A DNA stretch of 64,000 nt from assembly GCF_905475345.1 (NCBI RefSeq), contig NC_066593.1, positions 869,001-933,000 of the forward strand. Reading direction: 5' to 3'. The notes below the pieces were generated by a model. That model was not told where the DNA came from. It made no database searches and saw only the letters and a program-made list of their open reading frames with translations. Both the position numbers and the translations under genes were made by a program. Below are positions 32,806-46,499 of this stretch, piece by piece. The stretch comes from Vespula vulgaris. Taxonomy: Eukaryota; Arthropoda; Insecta; Hymenoptera; Vespidae. Positions within the stretch are counted from its first letter, which is position 1. Each line of letters begins with the position of its first letter.

Positions 32806-35800
32806 CTGTCGAACATGAATTTTATCATGAGAGAATGATGTCATCTCGAGATCGATCCTAAGATGGATTTTCGTTTTTTTTTCTTCTTCTTCTCTTTTTT
32901 TTCAATTAATATTGCGTTAGATAAGCAAGTCGTATTTCTTTTCTTTTTACAATATATTAGGATACTTTTATGTTGTAGCTGTTATAGAAGCTATAAGAGC
33001 GTCGATCAGAGCGACGATAAAAGAAAGCTGCTCGTCGTTATTTAAACTGGTCATCTAGCAAGCGTCGTAGCTCTCCGCACGTTGCTACGATGTAAACACT
33101 CCCCATTGTAAAATAATAGATCGTATTTCTTACCCTCCGTTCTTGATCGTCGTACATTTGATCGTTTGTCACAGCTTCCAACATAAACGTATCCCTTAAA
33201 CGTACTTTGGATTATATCGAGTTTTTATATTAATAAATGTTAAAGTCTTGAAAGACGATTTTATAATTTATCATTAAGATTCGTCGTTAATAGTCCGACA
33301 TGTTGGAAGATCTCGCGATCGATGGATTCTCTCACCTTGGTTGAATCCTCCAACATTTTGGTATGTTCCGCGATGAATCGTACGCAGATACAGGATCTGT
33401 GAATTTCCGGTGGGCAACGTGAATGCGAAAAAGTCGGTGGATTTCTTAATACTGGACTTTTAATCTCCTCGATTCCTGCTTCGCCAGGAACCGAAAGATC
33501 CTCGCATTCGCCACGAATGGGAAGGGGTGGTAAAGGTGGTCCATGGATCAGGCAGCTTCCACCGAATCTCGCACCGTCCGTTAGACTTTTTTTTTACATT
33601 TGTTTGTTTGTTTGTTTTTTTTCGTATTTTTTTCCCGTTTTTTTTTTTGTATTTTTTTTGTCGCCCAAGAAATAACAAAAAACAGAAGATATATTATTAG
33701 CATTATTGAATTAATACCCTACGTTCATGTTGATAGTAAGACACTTTTGATTTAGCAATACTACTACGCTCGACGAATTATTATTTATTAGTTTATTGGT
33801 CCTCCACAAGTAATTAATTACCATATAATCTGATAATCGTTCTTTCGTTAAATTTTATAGAGGCAATATATTGTTATTCAATAACGTTTAATAGATTTTA
33901 TCGATTAACCATGAATTTCAATAGAAATTAAAGAAGGTATCGCGTGAAAATCGGTGAAAAATTTCGCGACTCGGTAAACCGTTGTTCTATATCGATCGAT
34001 ATTATTGAGCCACCGATCGATACATCCATCACGGTCTTCCTTTTTTCCTAACCAATTTCATTCCCAGTGAGAGTTCTTTAACCGTATAGATAACGAAAGT
34101 AAAGTGCACGTTTTTTTCTTTATTCTCTTTTCTTTTCTTCCTCCTTTCTTTTTTTTCTTTTTTTTTTTTGAATCGGGGCAAAAAGATCCCGCGGGAAATG
34201 AGCGTGCGACGAGTGTTGCGTTATTCTTTTTATTATAGAAATATTTAATATAGTCTTTTCTTTTTATTTTTTTTTCTTTTTTTTTTTTTTTTTAATTCGA
34301 TCGATTATCACGCATCATTAATGAATATTGCAAGCTTTCATTTTTTTATTAACGCGCTCGTGCTATCTATTCTCGTGAAAATTTTTTCGCGCGAAATTTT
34401 TTTGCCTTTCTATTTTTTTTCCTTTTCGAATTTCATCGAATATTTTAAAGCGATCACCGAAAGTTCTATTAACAGATTATTAGAATTGTAAAATTGTCAA
34501 TTGGACAGCTACATAATAGTGAATTATTTTTCAAGTGAATATATATCTATACGTGGAATATTTGATACGAAGTAAGAATTACGATCGTCAAGGGAAAAAG
34601 TGCCGACGGTATAGATCTTAAAAAGAAGACATTTTCTTTTTTATTCCTTTCCTTCGTTCCCATCGAGTTTCTCCAAACGTCGTAGAAGTTTGAAAACACG
34701 TTACAGCTTTCTTTTTTTTTCATTTCTTCTTTTCTTTTTTTTTTTCTTTCTTTAAGGTAGCAGTAATATCATATCGGCAACGAGAGACTTCTACGTAGAG
34801 AAACTCGGTTCTCGGTTAAATTCAAGTCTGAACTTGGTTCACAGTGGAAACTCATAACTTTGTTAAGCTATTGACTCTTCGATTATTAAGTTTCCTTGGA
34901 TATATCGAGCTTCGCGTAAACTGCTTTATACTGGGGGATAATCATTTCAATAGGAAAGAAATTAACGAAGTTAATAGAGATACTCTGAGAGAAGGTCAAA
35001 TTGATAGGATATAAAAGAGAAAGAGAGAGAAAGAGAGAGATTTTCTAGTCTCTCGATCGACTACTATTTAATAGCATTCGCATAGTTAATCGAATTCGTT
35101 TGGTTGCTAGCTCGATTTTCTCGGTGCTTCGAAATTTCGAAAACTACTTTTATTTCGACGGGAGCGTGTTTTCGATAGCATCGAATTTACGCTGTCGAGT
35201 CCATGGGAATGAAATTGAATTTAACGTCCCATATGGGTCGTGTTTAATAGCTTGGCAATTTAATTTCGATGATCGTTAAAAAAATTTTTCTGACAGAAGA
35301 TTGGAAATAATAGTTTTGATGCGGCTTTAGTTAACAAGTGAAGCAGAAAGAAAGAGAGAAAGAGAGAGAAAGAAAGAGATTATATTTTCCATGTAACCAA
35401 CACCCTTGTTAATCGTATAATGCGCTTTAGAATCAACGAATGCCCGAATGTCTACAGTAATATCTTTAACAAAGAGTAACGTAGATATGTATGTGTACAT
35501 TGTACATTATACATATGTACACACACATACACAGACACAGATGTGGAACCGATTTGAACAGGTTCGTGTTTGCAGTCGATGTGCACGCGATGGTTGATAC
35601 TATTCCAAACTATAACCACGAAAATGATCACGTACGTTGCTTTGCACTCTCGATCGTGAGATTATCAGGAACGGAAGGTGTTGTTAAGTATTAAAGACGA
35701 TGGAAGAAGATTGAAGGGGATGAGCATCCTTTCGTTTGCAGAGTAACAATTAAAAAAAAAAAAAAGTAGAAATTTTTGTTCGTAATTGGTTAAATTAAAA

Positions 35801-36400
35801 GGAGGGGGAAGGCAAGAAGAAAAAGCAAAAAAAAAAACAAAAAAAGAAAAGAAAGGGATGGAGAAAAATGAAAAAGGCAAAAAAAAATTTATCTCGTTGA
35901 AAGAGGAGAGATGAATAACCGGTTTATTTTAAAAACTCCATTCGTACTCGTTGAATATAATAAAAGTTTCCGAGTTTACTCCTCTCGTTCCTTTACTTTC
36001 CGAATCGAGCCTACTAACACGGCTGATCTAACTCTAACTCTATCTCTCTCTCTCTCTTTCTCTCTCTGTTTCTCCCTCTCTCATTTCTCTCTTTCTTTTT
36101 CGCACTCTCCAAACAATTATTAGCGAAAGGCTCGAATCTATCGAATTTAAGAAATCATGAGGAAATTCTCAATGAATCTTCCTATTTACCTCGAAGGCGA
36201 GAGATCCTCTTTGGAAGGTGGCCGACTGTGGAACCTCTTAGGTGTAAAATGTTCCTCGCTCTCCTCGTGAGTAGACGGATGATAAGGGTAATAGCAAGTC
36301 TTCTCCTTCCCTCTTACCGTTCTCATCAGTACTCTGCCAGATGTGTACCTGCGATCAGAAAGAGAAAGAGAAAGAGAGAGAAAAAGAAGGAGAGAGAAGA

Positions 36401-36435
<35 letters not shown>

Positions 36436-39056
36436 AAGAAAGAAAGAAAGAGAGAGAGAGAAAGACAGAGAAAGGGACGAAGAGAAGAAAAGAGGAAAAG
36501 AAAAGAAAAGGAGGGTAGAAGGGGGAGAGAGAGAGAGGAGAGGAGAGGAGAAGAGAACAGAAGAGAGAAAAGAAAATCGTTAGAAAAGCGAAGGATTCTG
36601 TAAATACTACTTACTAGAGCGACTTTGTCCTCGCGAAAGAAGAAGGAGAGGAGAGCAGGGAGAGTGACGATGATGAACGTAGCGATTTAGAAAGAGGGAG
36701 AGTGGAGGGACGAAGGAAACGAAGGAAAGGAGTGAGAAAAAGTGCAAGGGCAGCCATTATTCATCATTAAGCGTACGAATCTCAAAACTTCCTGTAATAT
36801 TTTCCTTTTCCGTTATTTATCCTTTCAAATCTCTTTCTCTCTCTCTCTCTCTCTCTTTTTCTCTATCTATCTATCTATCTGTCTATCTATCTATCTATCC
36901 TTTTCTCTTTGACGTGTTTTCTTATAGTCCAATTTCCCTTACACCCTCTCCCTCCTCCCTTCTCCTTCTATTGCGTTGTCATCTCCGGTGATCGATCGAT
37001 CGCTACGTCGCACGTCTTGCTTACTTACCTGTTCGTCTCGAATTTGTACATAGGTCTTCTCATCACCAATAAACGCGGAAGAATGTGGATGAAGACTCTT
37101 TTCACCCATGGCGCCATCTGATGCGTTTGCGGTGACCGGAAGTGGACGTTAAGGACGACGACGGTTACGCATATACTGTCAATTACAATAAATATCGTAA
37201 ATAGTAAGTTCGATATTATGATATAATAATTTAGCTTACAAGTTAAGTTTTCACGTCTATTACGCTTTATTTAAAAAAAAATTTCTTGTCTTTTTTCATT
37301 TTGTCTTTTTTTTTTCCTTTCTTCTTTTTTTCTCTCGATTGGCATTGTTACGAAGGAATTCATAAAATGATGACTATCTCCTCCTTTATCGTTCTATCTT
37401 CCTTATACAAACTGTTTCCAAGCGTCATGGAATTGAAGGAGGGTCGAACAATGGAAATCAATGGACCATTGGCATAATACAGACATTCCGTATCTCGCCC
37501 TAACTCGCTCCTCTCTGGCAATTCCGCGAATTGATCGTTAAGAGGTCGACCGGTCTTCTCTCTTCGAGAGAAGAAGAGCCAAGGCAAATTGCCATAAGGT
37601 ATAACCGAGAATGACTGGTAAGGAAGGAATGTAAATCTCACGAGACCATTCATAATGGAGCCAGCCATTTGCCCATCGGAGGTCGTTGCTCTTTTCTTAA
37701 ATGGGAAGGGACAGCTTCTGCGATTTAAATTACATCGACACTCTTTCTTCGAATCGATTTATCGAATCGTGATCCATCTTCCAAGTCAATCCGTTCTTAT
37801 TCTCTTATCTCGCTTCTTTTCTTTTCTACTCTTTTTTTTTCATTTCTTTTTTATTTTATTTTTTTCTTGTTTCAAGGGAAGAACCGTTTTCTTTTTTCTT
37901 CCTTTTCTTTCCTCATCGTTGTTATTTCAATCCTTACGAACATTATCAGAAAGGAAAAGCATCGTTTGCTCTAGCAAGTTTCTTTAATATTATCCTTCGC
38001 GTTTAGGGATAGACGGAGAAAAAAATTGATGAGAGGGGAAAGAAAGAAAGAAAGAAAGAAAGAAGGAACGAAAGGAGGAAGGAAAGAGAGAAAGAGCAAA
38101 GAGAAAAAAAGGAAAAGAAAAATAAAAAAAACACGTGTTTCACGTCGGCGTATAAATTAGTAAAATACAGGCGTCTGGAATGTAGCCGTGCCACTAAACG
38201 TTATATTACCTCCGTTGCACACCAAAATGGTTCTATAGTAATGGAATTGCGTTATTACCGCAAGATTTAGCTGCTCGTAATTTCGAGATGGAGAGAGGTA
38301 GAAGGAAAGGAGAGTTAAAAGGAGGGGTAACCTACGTACAAATTGGGCTCGAAGCGAGAAAGTAATTTCTCTCGTTTATCGTCATGCAAAATACATTTGC
38401 CTAATGTAATATAATATAATACAAATGAAAATGAAAGATTTATTATTTAAGAAATTTATTAAACGCGCGATCATTTCTTTCCTCCTTTTCAAGTAGTCTA
38501 ATCTAGTTCGAGGATTAAGATCAAAGTTTATCTCCTTCTTTTTTCACTTTTCTTACGTTTCTTTTTCTTTTCTCGAAGAAGTATCATTCATCTTGAGAAG
38601 AAGAGTCTCTGGTAGCTTCGAGTTTTCGTTTTACAATTCAATGCACAAGCGAACTGAGTAGTTTAATACTCGTTATCTACCAGCCGTGTTCGTATTATTC
38701 TATCTTAATTTACATTTAAGAACTATAAGCCGTTGCCTTGAAATTTCGAGAGAAGAAAAGCTTGTCCGGACTATAGATACCAAAAGGAGGGAGGGGAGGG
38801 GGCGGTTGGGGAAGAGAGAAATGCTTCTCTTCTTTGCTAAGAAAACGCGAGGGATTAGATGGAGAGGACTCGCTCGATGTTGCTTGCCTGTGCTTGCTGA
38901 TTAATGCGTCGTACCTCTTTCAATGTTTCCACTGAGGAAAATTTAGAAGTTCTCGCGTATCAACGAAACAGCAAACACGTCAAAAGCCTTACATATACAT
39001 CATCATCGTATAACCTTTCGTCCCTCCATTAGTAAACTGTCTCTATAGTTGCTACG

Positions 39057-39110
<54 letters not shown>

Positions 39111-40096
39111 GTATCATATATGAAGACAAGTATTTACTTCGTCCGCACGATATTTTTCTTGCTTTTAATTTCTTTCCACGAGGATGACTTTAGCACGTCT
39201 TCATTCACAATTTTTATCGAGGCCATTAATATCTCACCTTCTTAAGAAATTTCCTTCAGAAATTGTCCTTCGTTCATAATTACTTTCGTGTTTCGTATAA
39301 AATCTGTTTTTCCTCCTTTTCCTTTTTTTTCTTTTTCTTTTTTCTTTCGTAATAAATTTAGTCTTATTAATTTTTGTATCCTTTTCCTTTTTCTTCTACT
39401 TTATTTTTACAAAAAAATTTCAAACACCTTGATACAGATATAAACACTTTAATCACGAGGAAGATATCAAGATAAGACACCTTTTCTATTTGATCTTTTT
39501 CTACTCTTTTTTTTTTTATTAGTACAATTAAGGACTTCAATAAGGGAACACGAAGAGGAACAGCTTTCGTTGGTGCAGAAATTTCCAAGAAGGTCAAATA
39601 AAGTTTGATCATTCGAGTAGGTACGTTCTTTCTCTTCCTTATTTTTCTTCTCTCTTACTCTACTTACTTACTCATTTTACTCTCTGTCTCTACTCTCTTT
39701 TCTTCCTCGTGATCTTTCTTTTAGAAAACCATTCTTTCTCCCTCTCTATCGTGTTACTTCGAGCGTACTTTTTGCAAAGCTTTTCCGGTGGACCTCCGGA
39801 TACTGCGGGAAGCGTTCTTTTCTTCATGACTGATGGGCGACGATGATGAAGCGACTTGGAAATTTGTAAGAAGGCGATTCTCCACCATGACGTAGGAAAT
39901 CCGAGCAAAAAGAGAGTAGACTCGATCGAAAACTTTTTCCTGCCAAGGCTCCTTTGAGATTCTAGTTTCGTTCTTCGATAATCCTTTCTCTCTTTCTCCC
40001 TCTCTTTTACTCTTTCTATTTCTCTCTCTCGTCGAATCTCATGCATGAAAAAACTCTTTTATTCCTTTTTTTAAAATGTACGTACGTGTGAGTGAA

Positions 40097-40136
<40 letters not shown>

Positions 40137-40397
40137 AGGGAGAAAGATAGAGAGATCGTGTATGTCGACGAATACGTTTTAAATAATCGATTATCCGGCA
40201 CGTGTTACGAGACATAGGATTGGTGCTCACCCGCATCGTCCAAAAAACAGTCATTCGCAGAGGATCTGTCCATGGCAGAAGAAGGACATTAATCGATTTG
40301 TTCGAATCCTTTGACCTCTCTTGGAAACAGGATCGTTCGTTATCTATCTGTTATCGAAAGGCAATCGGATAATTTTGCTTTTTTTCCTCTTTTTTTT

Positions 40398-40432
<35 letters not shown>

Positions 40433-40633
40433 TTAGTGGAAATGACTTAAATCGATTCGTTCGTTTTTTTCTCCTCTTTTTTTTTACTCTTTGTCTTTAC
40501 ATCGTGGAAAAATGTATGTTCTTTCTTTGTTTTCTTCTCTCTCTTTCTTTTTAATTATAAAAATTCATTAGATTTATTTAGTAGTTCTTTCGACGTCGAA
40601 AGGAGAATGAAATATCGAGAAGCGGATGGATAA

Positions 40634-40664
<31 letters not shown>

Positions 40665-40742
40665 TTTTTTAAGCCATTAGGTTACAGCGGAAAGATTTTT
40701 CTTTTGAAAGTAGATTAAAAATAAGAGAGATATATATATATG

Positions 40743-40777
<35 letters not shown>

Positions 40778-40787
40778 GTAGATAGAT

Positions 40788-40819
<32 letters not shown>

Positions 40820-42027
40820 CGAGAGACAAGCGAAACGGCGAGAATTGGCAGACACAAAAATCTCTCGGCGAACTTTGTCGTCTCTTCTTCGTTTTAATAC
40901 GCCGATCGAGCATCGTAATGGGCCCGGTGGCTAACGCTCGAGCTGAGTTTCCAACTTGTTTAAACTTTCGACGCGGTCCTATCAATCGCTTCGAAAACTT
41001 TTCCTCTTCTATCCGAACGTTTCCACTCTTTTCTACTATCTCCTTTCTCCCTCGTTTCTATATCTACGTTTCTCTTTTTCTAATTTTTTTTTCTCTCTTT
41101 TCATTTCCTCCTTTTTCACGTGCGTTTTTCTTCCTTTTTTTCTTCTTTTTCTTTTTTTTCTTCTTCTTTTCTTCCTTTTTTTCCCTTCCTCTTTCATTTA
41201 CGTAGGCTTCTCATCTCGCACTCTTCCTCACAAATAGAACCTAGAAGCTCTTCGAGCCCTTTTCACAATCCTTTCCAATAGTTCCACTCGATCGAAATGA
41301 CACGATTAAAAAGTTCGATACACTCGAGCAACACTATTCATTCTTTCTCTCTTTCTCTTTCTCACATTGAAAAGATGGTCAAGTACTTTCACGACGTTTC
41401 TTTCCCTGAAAAACGTTTCTCCGATAATAATTCATCTTACTCTTTTATATCATTTAAAAAGTCACTAAATACGTATTCTATCTCCGTCATTGTGATATAA
41501 CTGTAATCGTCGTAATTGCAATATTTTTATCTTCCACTTAAATTCTTTAGCGATGTATCTTTCTCGGTTGTTCTGTCTCTTTCTGTTTCTCGTGAAAAAG
41601 CTTCCAACGTTGACTTTTCATATTCTTCTATCGTGCGTGAAACATTTCCGTTCCTTGTGTTGTTGTTTCGTTCGTAAGAAAATTATTATTATTATTATTT
41701 TTATTATTATCGATAATATTAAAGGAAAGTTTTCTTAAAGTGAAACTTTTTAGAAATTAAAACTTTGGACGTAATTTATGTAAATTTAATTAAAATTCTT
41801 GACAATACGTAATTGACACCATGAATGAATTAAAATGATAAATTTGAAACGATCTATTCTAGAAATATATACATACATACATACATACATATTTATATAT
41901 ACATACGTATATACGTACTTACGTACACACACATATATATATATATATTAGGAAAACTAGCTTCAATCGATTGTATATTTAAATCTACCAGAAATAATCG
42001 CGATTTTCTTTATTTAAATCGACTCCT

Positions 42028-42081
<54 letters not shown>

Positions 42082-44057
42082 TCTCTTTTCCTCTCTCTTT
42101 CCCTCCCTTTCGTTTCTTGAACAGTACTTTACGTAATCACCGTTTTCGAGAGTTCGATCAGAAACTGTCACGAAGGGTTGTTAAAGCTTTCTTCCATTGT
42201 TATTCATTATTCAATCGCTATGTACTCGACATCTCTTCGAACGATAAGCAAGGAGGTCGGAGTGAAAAGAAGGAAAAAAAGCAGAGAAGAAAAAAAGAAG
42301 AGAGAAAAGCAAAAAAAGTAATGCAACTACTTGTTTAATTGTGCCGATTAGAAGCGAGGAATATTGAAGATATGAGGACGATATGAGGGATGTGAATCGA
42401 AATTTTTTGAGATATCACGAGACGAGATTTCGGACGAGTGGTCTGGTCGAGCGACATTTTCTCAAGTAGAAAAGACGTTTTCGAGATAACGATGGATTTA
42501 ATCTTTTCCACTTGAGCAGATCTGTCGGCGGAAGGTGGCTGATTACGGCTGCCGCACCACCCTCTCCTCCCCCCCCCCACCCTTTCCTCTCCTACTCCCC
42601 ATCCTCATCCTTACCCTCAACCTCTCCTATCCCATTCGCGTATAATCGTAAAGGAAAATGAGAGAAGCAGAAAAAAAAAGTACCGGCGGAGGAATCGATC
42701 CGGTTGGCGCGTTCCATTTGAAAGTTAAATCGCGTTCAACTTGCAAATCGTTTGCCTCGCCTAGAAGAGAAGTGGGCGGAGTCTTCCTTGATTACTTGCC
42801 GCGCGGCATCTACCGATTGAATCTTAATCGGGAACGTTCTCTCGTTCGACTTCAATATTTCTTGGTCTACCTATCACCACGCCCATCGAGTTTTACGACA
42901 TTGATATTATCGTAATTAAACTATTTTTCTTTCCTTTTTCTTTCATTCGCAGCCCTTTTTTTTTTCTTTCGTTAGGGGATAATGATGAAGTTTGTCTATC
43001 TAAATATGTCTGGCGATGATCGGCGATAAATGCCTTATGATCTTTGACATTATCGCATTACATTCATGTTTCATAAAAAATATTTGATATTTTTTTCTTT
43101 AGATAATTGAACAAATTGAAACGTATTCTTAGCTGCATTCTTAGGATAGTTATTCAATTTATTTTCCATCCCTGTATTTTGATAATTATTAGTAGTATAG
43201 AGTGTCTACTTCGAAAGGGTCGTTTTCCACGTACGTGGAGAGAGAAGAAAAGAGATAGAAATAGAGAAAGAGACAGAGACAGAAAGAGAGAGAGAGAAAG
43301 ACAGAGAGACAGAGAGACAGAAAGAGATAGAGATAGAGATAGAGAGAGATAGAGAATATGCTTGGCGTGTTTCAAATGCAAATGCAAACTGTACGAACTT
43401 TCTCGTAGTCTCGAGTACACGCGTATACGAGGCTCATTGTCTCGTTCATTCATCCCTACAAAGACTTCCGAATAGTAAGCGTCGAAGGAAACGTTGGAGG
43501 AAGCGAATTGCCCTTTGTATTCAGGGTAGCACGCTCGCTCGCTCGCTCGCTTACTCGTTCGCTTCTGGCGTTTTGACGCTAAGTCGGCTTTTCGAATCGA
43601 CGTTGGCAAAGTTTTAATAAAGAAGCTGACACGAAGAGAAGAGACAGAGACAGAGACAGAGACAGAGACAGAGAGATAGAGAGAGAAAGTGTAAGAATCA
43701 GTCTACATACTCTCTCTCTCTCTTTCTCTCTTCCTTCACCCTCCCCTCTCCCCCACCATTTAATTCTTTCTAGACGTTAGAAGGGCCAAGAAGCCTGTAC
43801 AGAAGAGCAGCACTTTAAGCGATGAAATTTACTTAGCAAGAGAGTAACGACATCACTGTCCACTCGAATGGGTCCTTCAAAAGTAGGGAGTGGCTTGGAA
43901 GGGATGCTTAGTTAAAGGAAAGACGAAAAGAAACATGGCGACAAGGTGTCTTCCTCTTTATAGGCATAATGGAGATCTTTAAAAGTTTTGAATTTTCTTC
44001 GTGTAATCTACGATAAAGTTTGATCGTTGTTATACTTTTTTCTTATTTCGTGGTCAT

Positions 44058-44103
<46 letters not shown>

Positions 44104-45160
44104 TACAGAGCAGAAAAGGTCTATAAATTTATGAGGATTTTAGGAAGGAGGGATTAGATTCAAAGTCATGTTTCTCTTGGCCCCGACCTGTTTCTCGTTT
44201 TAATGGATCACGGAGTTACTGGAAGGACTCCAACTTATATACGAAAATAAATTAAAAACATAAGAGTCTAATGTATCAACGAAACTATATAACTGGAAAT
44301 TATCCAGATTATTCAGGGTATAAGATGTTGAGGGAAGAGAGAATGGGACGGAGGCACTAGAGAAATTAGCAATTATTTAACGACAGAGATGAAAAAAATT
44401 ATTTTCCTCGGACGTTCTTCTGAATTCTTTTTTGTTCTCTCTCTCTTTTTTTTTTTCCTTTCCTTTTTCTTTTCTCCTATATTAAATCGCGATGATTTAA
44501 TTAATATTTATTTCGTATTTATTATATCAAAGTGATTACATAAGAAAGTAGTCCGAGATTGTTAGATGATGGAACACATCGGAAACACAAAGAAAAAAAA
44601 AGCAGTAAATTTATTTTGTCGAGATAGATCTCGCTTATATTTTTACAGAGAAAGAGAGAGAGAGAGAGAGAGATAAATTAATAAATAAATAAAACAGGGA
44701 CGAAGCGAAAGAAAAAAACAAAATCAAAAAAAAAAGAAAAAGAAGAGTAACCTTCGCTTAATAAAATATTGCCTTGGCCTGGCTTGAAAGTAGCCTTTGT
44801 TCCACACGTAATTACCACGTCGATTCTGCTAGGGTAATAAAACGAATCGATCTTCACGTGAACGAGTAATCGCAATGAGTAAGAGAATGATCGTTAAAAT
44901 TTTCTCTCCTGAGAGATTCGACAAAGAATAGGCTGATAGAAAAGAGAGAAAAAGGAAAAAATAAAAGAAATATCTATCCGGGTTTTTCGACTTTTTCTAT
45001 ATTAACCGTGCTTTCAAAGGTCTAGTATTAGAAAGAAACTCAGAAAGAGAGAGAGACAAAGACGGAAATAGAGCTACAGAAAGAGATAGATAAAGCTAGG
45101 AGAGTGTCCTATAAGTCACGCTTATAGTAAAAAGGATTGCACCGATTCTCTCTCTCTCTT

Positions 45161-45200
<40 letters not shown>

Positions 45201-46456
45201 ATTGTACTAGCGAACTGAAACCGCAGGAAAGCCGCAATCTCGGATAAACCTCGATTTTGCGTCGGATATACGCATGTGTGTCACGTAGCTACACTGTGTC
45301 CTCCGGATTTTCTTCGTCTCTCTCGTTCTGTTCTATGACTCTGTAAAAGGGGACACAGTGATTAACTACCGAAGACAGACAATACTTTCCTTCGTATACC
45401 ATTTTCTTTGCCGTTTCTCTCTTACTTTCTTCCCTCATGCGAGATACCACAAATAATAATTATCGACTACTCGCTCTTTCTGACCGTTTCTTCTATTATT
45501 TCTTTCTTTCTTTCTTTCTTATATTTTCTCTTTTTATTTTTTTTTCTCTCCACATTACATGTGATCGCAATTTGACAAATGATCGCAAAATGATCTTCTT
45601 TTCACAAAAAAAAAGAAAAAAAAATGGAAAAGAACGAGAACAACGCGATTGTAAATGAAAAAAAAAAAAAAAAATCTTCGAATTGAAAATCATTCAACAG
45701 TGAATCTTTTACCGGTTGAAAGACGTGATAGTACCTACGGAACACCCACGACATTATCGAGAAATTGGCGAGGAGGTCAATTGGAAGAAGAAGAAGAAGA
45801 AGAAGAAGAAGAAGAAGAAGAAGAAGAAGAAGGAGAAGAAGAAGAGACAAATTTCTGCTGTTATCCGAATGGCCGATTCAATATGGGCGGGTATCCGACG
45901 TGGCACTTCGATTCCGGAACTCATTTTCCTACGCCAATGCACTTTCCGTGAGTTTCAAAGCAGGATGCTATTGATCTGAACGTAATAAATCGGGTGTGCG
46001 ATTTATCTCTAATTACTATTGTTATTATTACTATTATTACTATTACTATTATTATTATTATTATTATTGTTATTATTATTAATTATGATATATTTTCAAA
46101 TTGGCAATTTTCAAATCGATTGCTCCTATTAATTTGAACTCGTTTCAATTGTCGTTTCCGCTAATTAATTGTATCTCATGTATTTATTTTTTCTTTTTTT
46201 CGTGAATAGTAATCGATGTTATACAATCGATCGAAGGGAAAAGATCGTCCTAAAGAAAAATCGTCATTAACTGAATACATCCCTATTAAAAATATACGTC
46301 GTTGAAAGTTTCTCTAATGAAGATACTGAAATAGTAAAAGACTATTGGCGGAGATGATAAAAACGACGTTAAACCGTAAAGTTACGTTTTAAGGGCGAGT
46401 AAAAAGCTCGTTGGGTAATTACGATCGTGTACTACAGTTGCGTTTATTCAACTTCT

Positions 46457-46499
<43 letters not shown>

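Noticed and set aside
37360..37668. 102-codon minus-strand frame in the nAChR intron, fairly normal composition
   Set aside because: No recognisable domain, no splice fit with nAChR, and an overlapping plus-strand frame. Chance is the simplest explanation, though I could not search databases.
42658..42915. 85-codon plus-strand frame in non-repetitive DNA
   Set aside because: No signal peptide, domain or splice partner seen; length is within chance expectation for this many bases.
45655..45979. Poly-Glu, poly-Lys and poly-Arg frames with a short unique tail
   Set aside because: All three plus-strand frames are open through the same GAA repeat, which indicates a repeat artefact.
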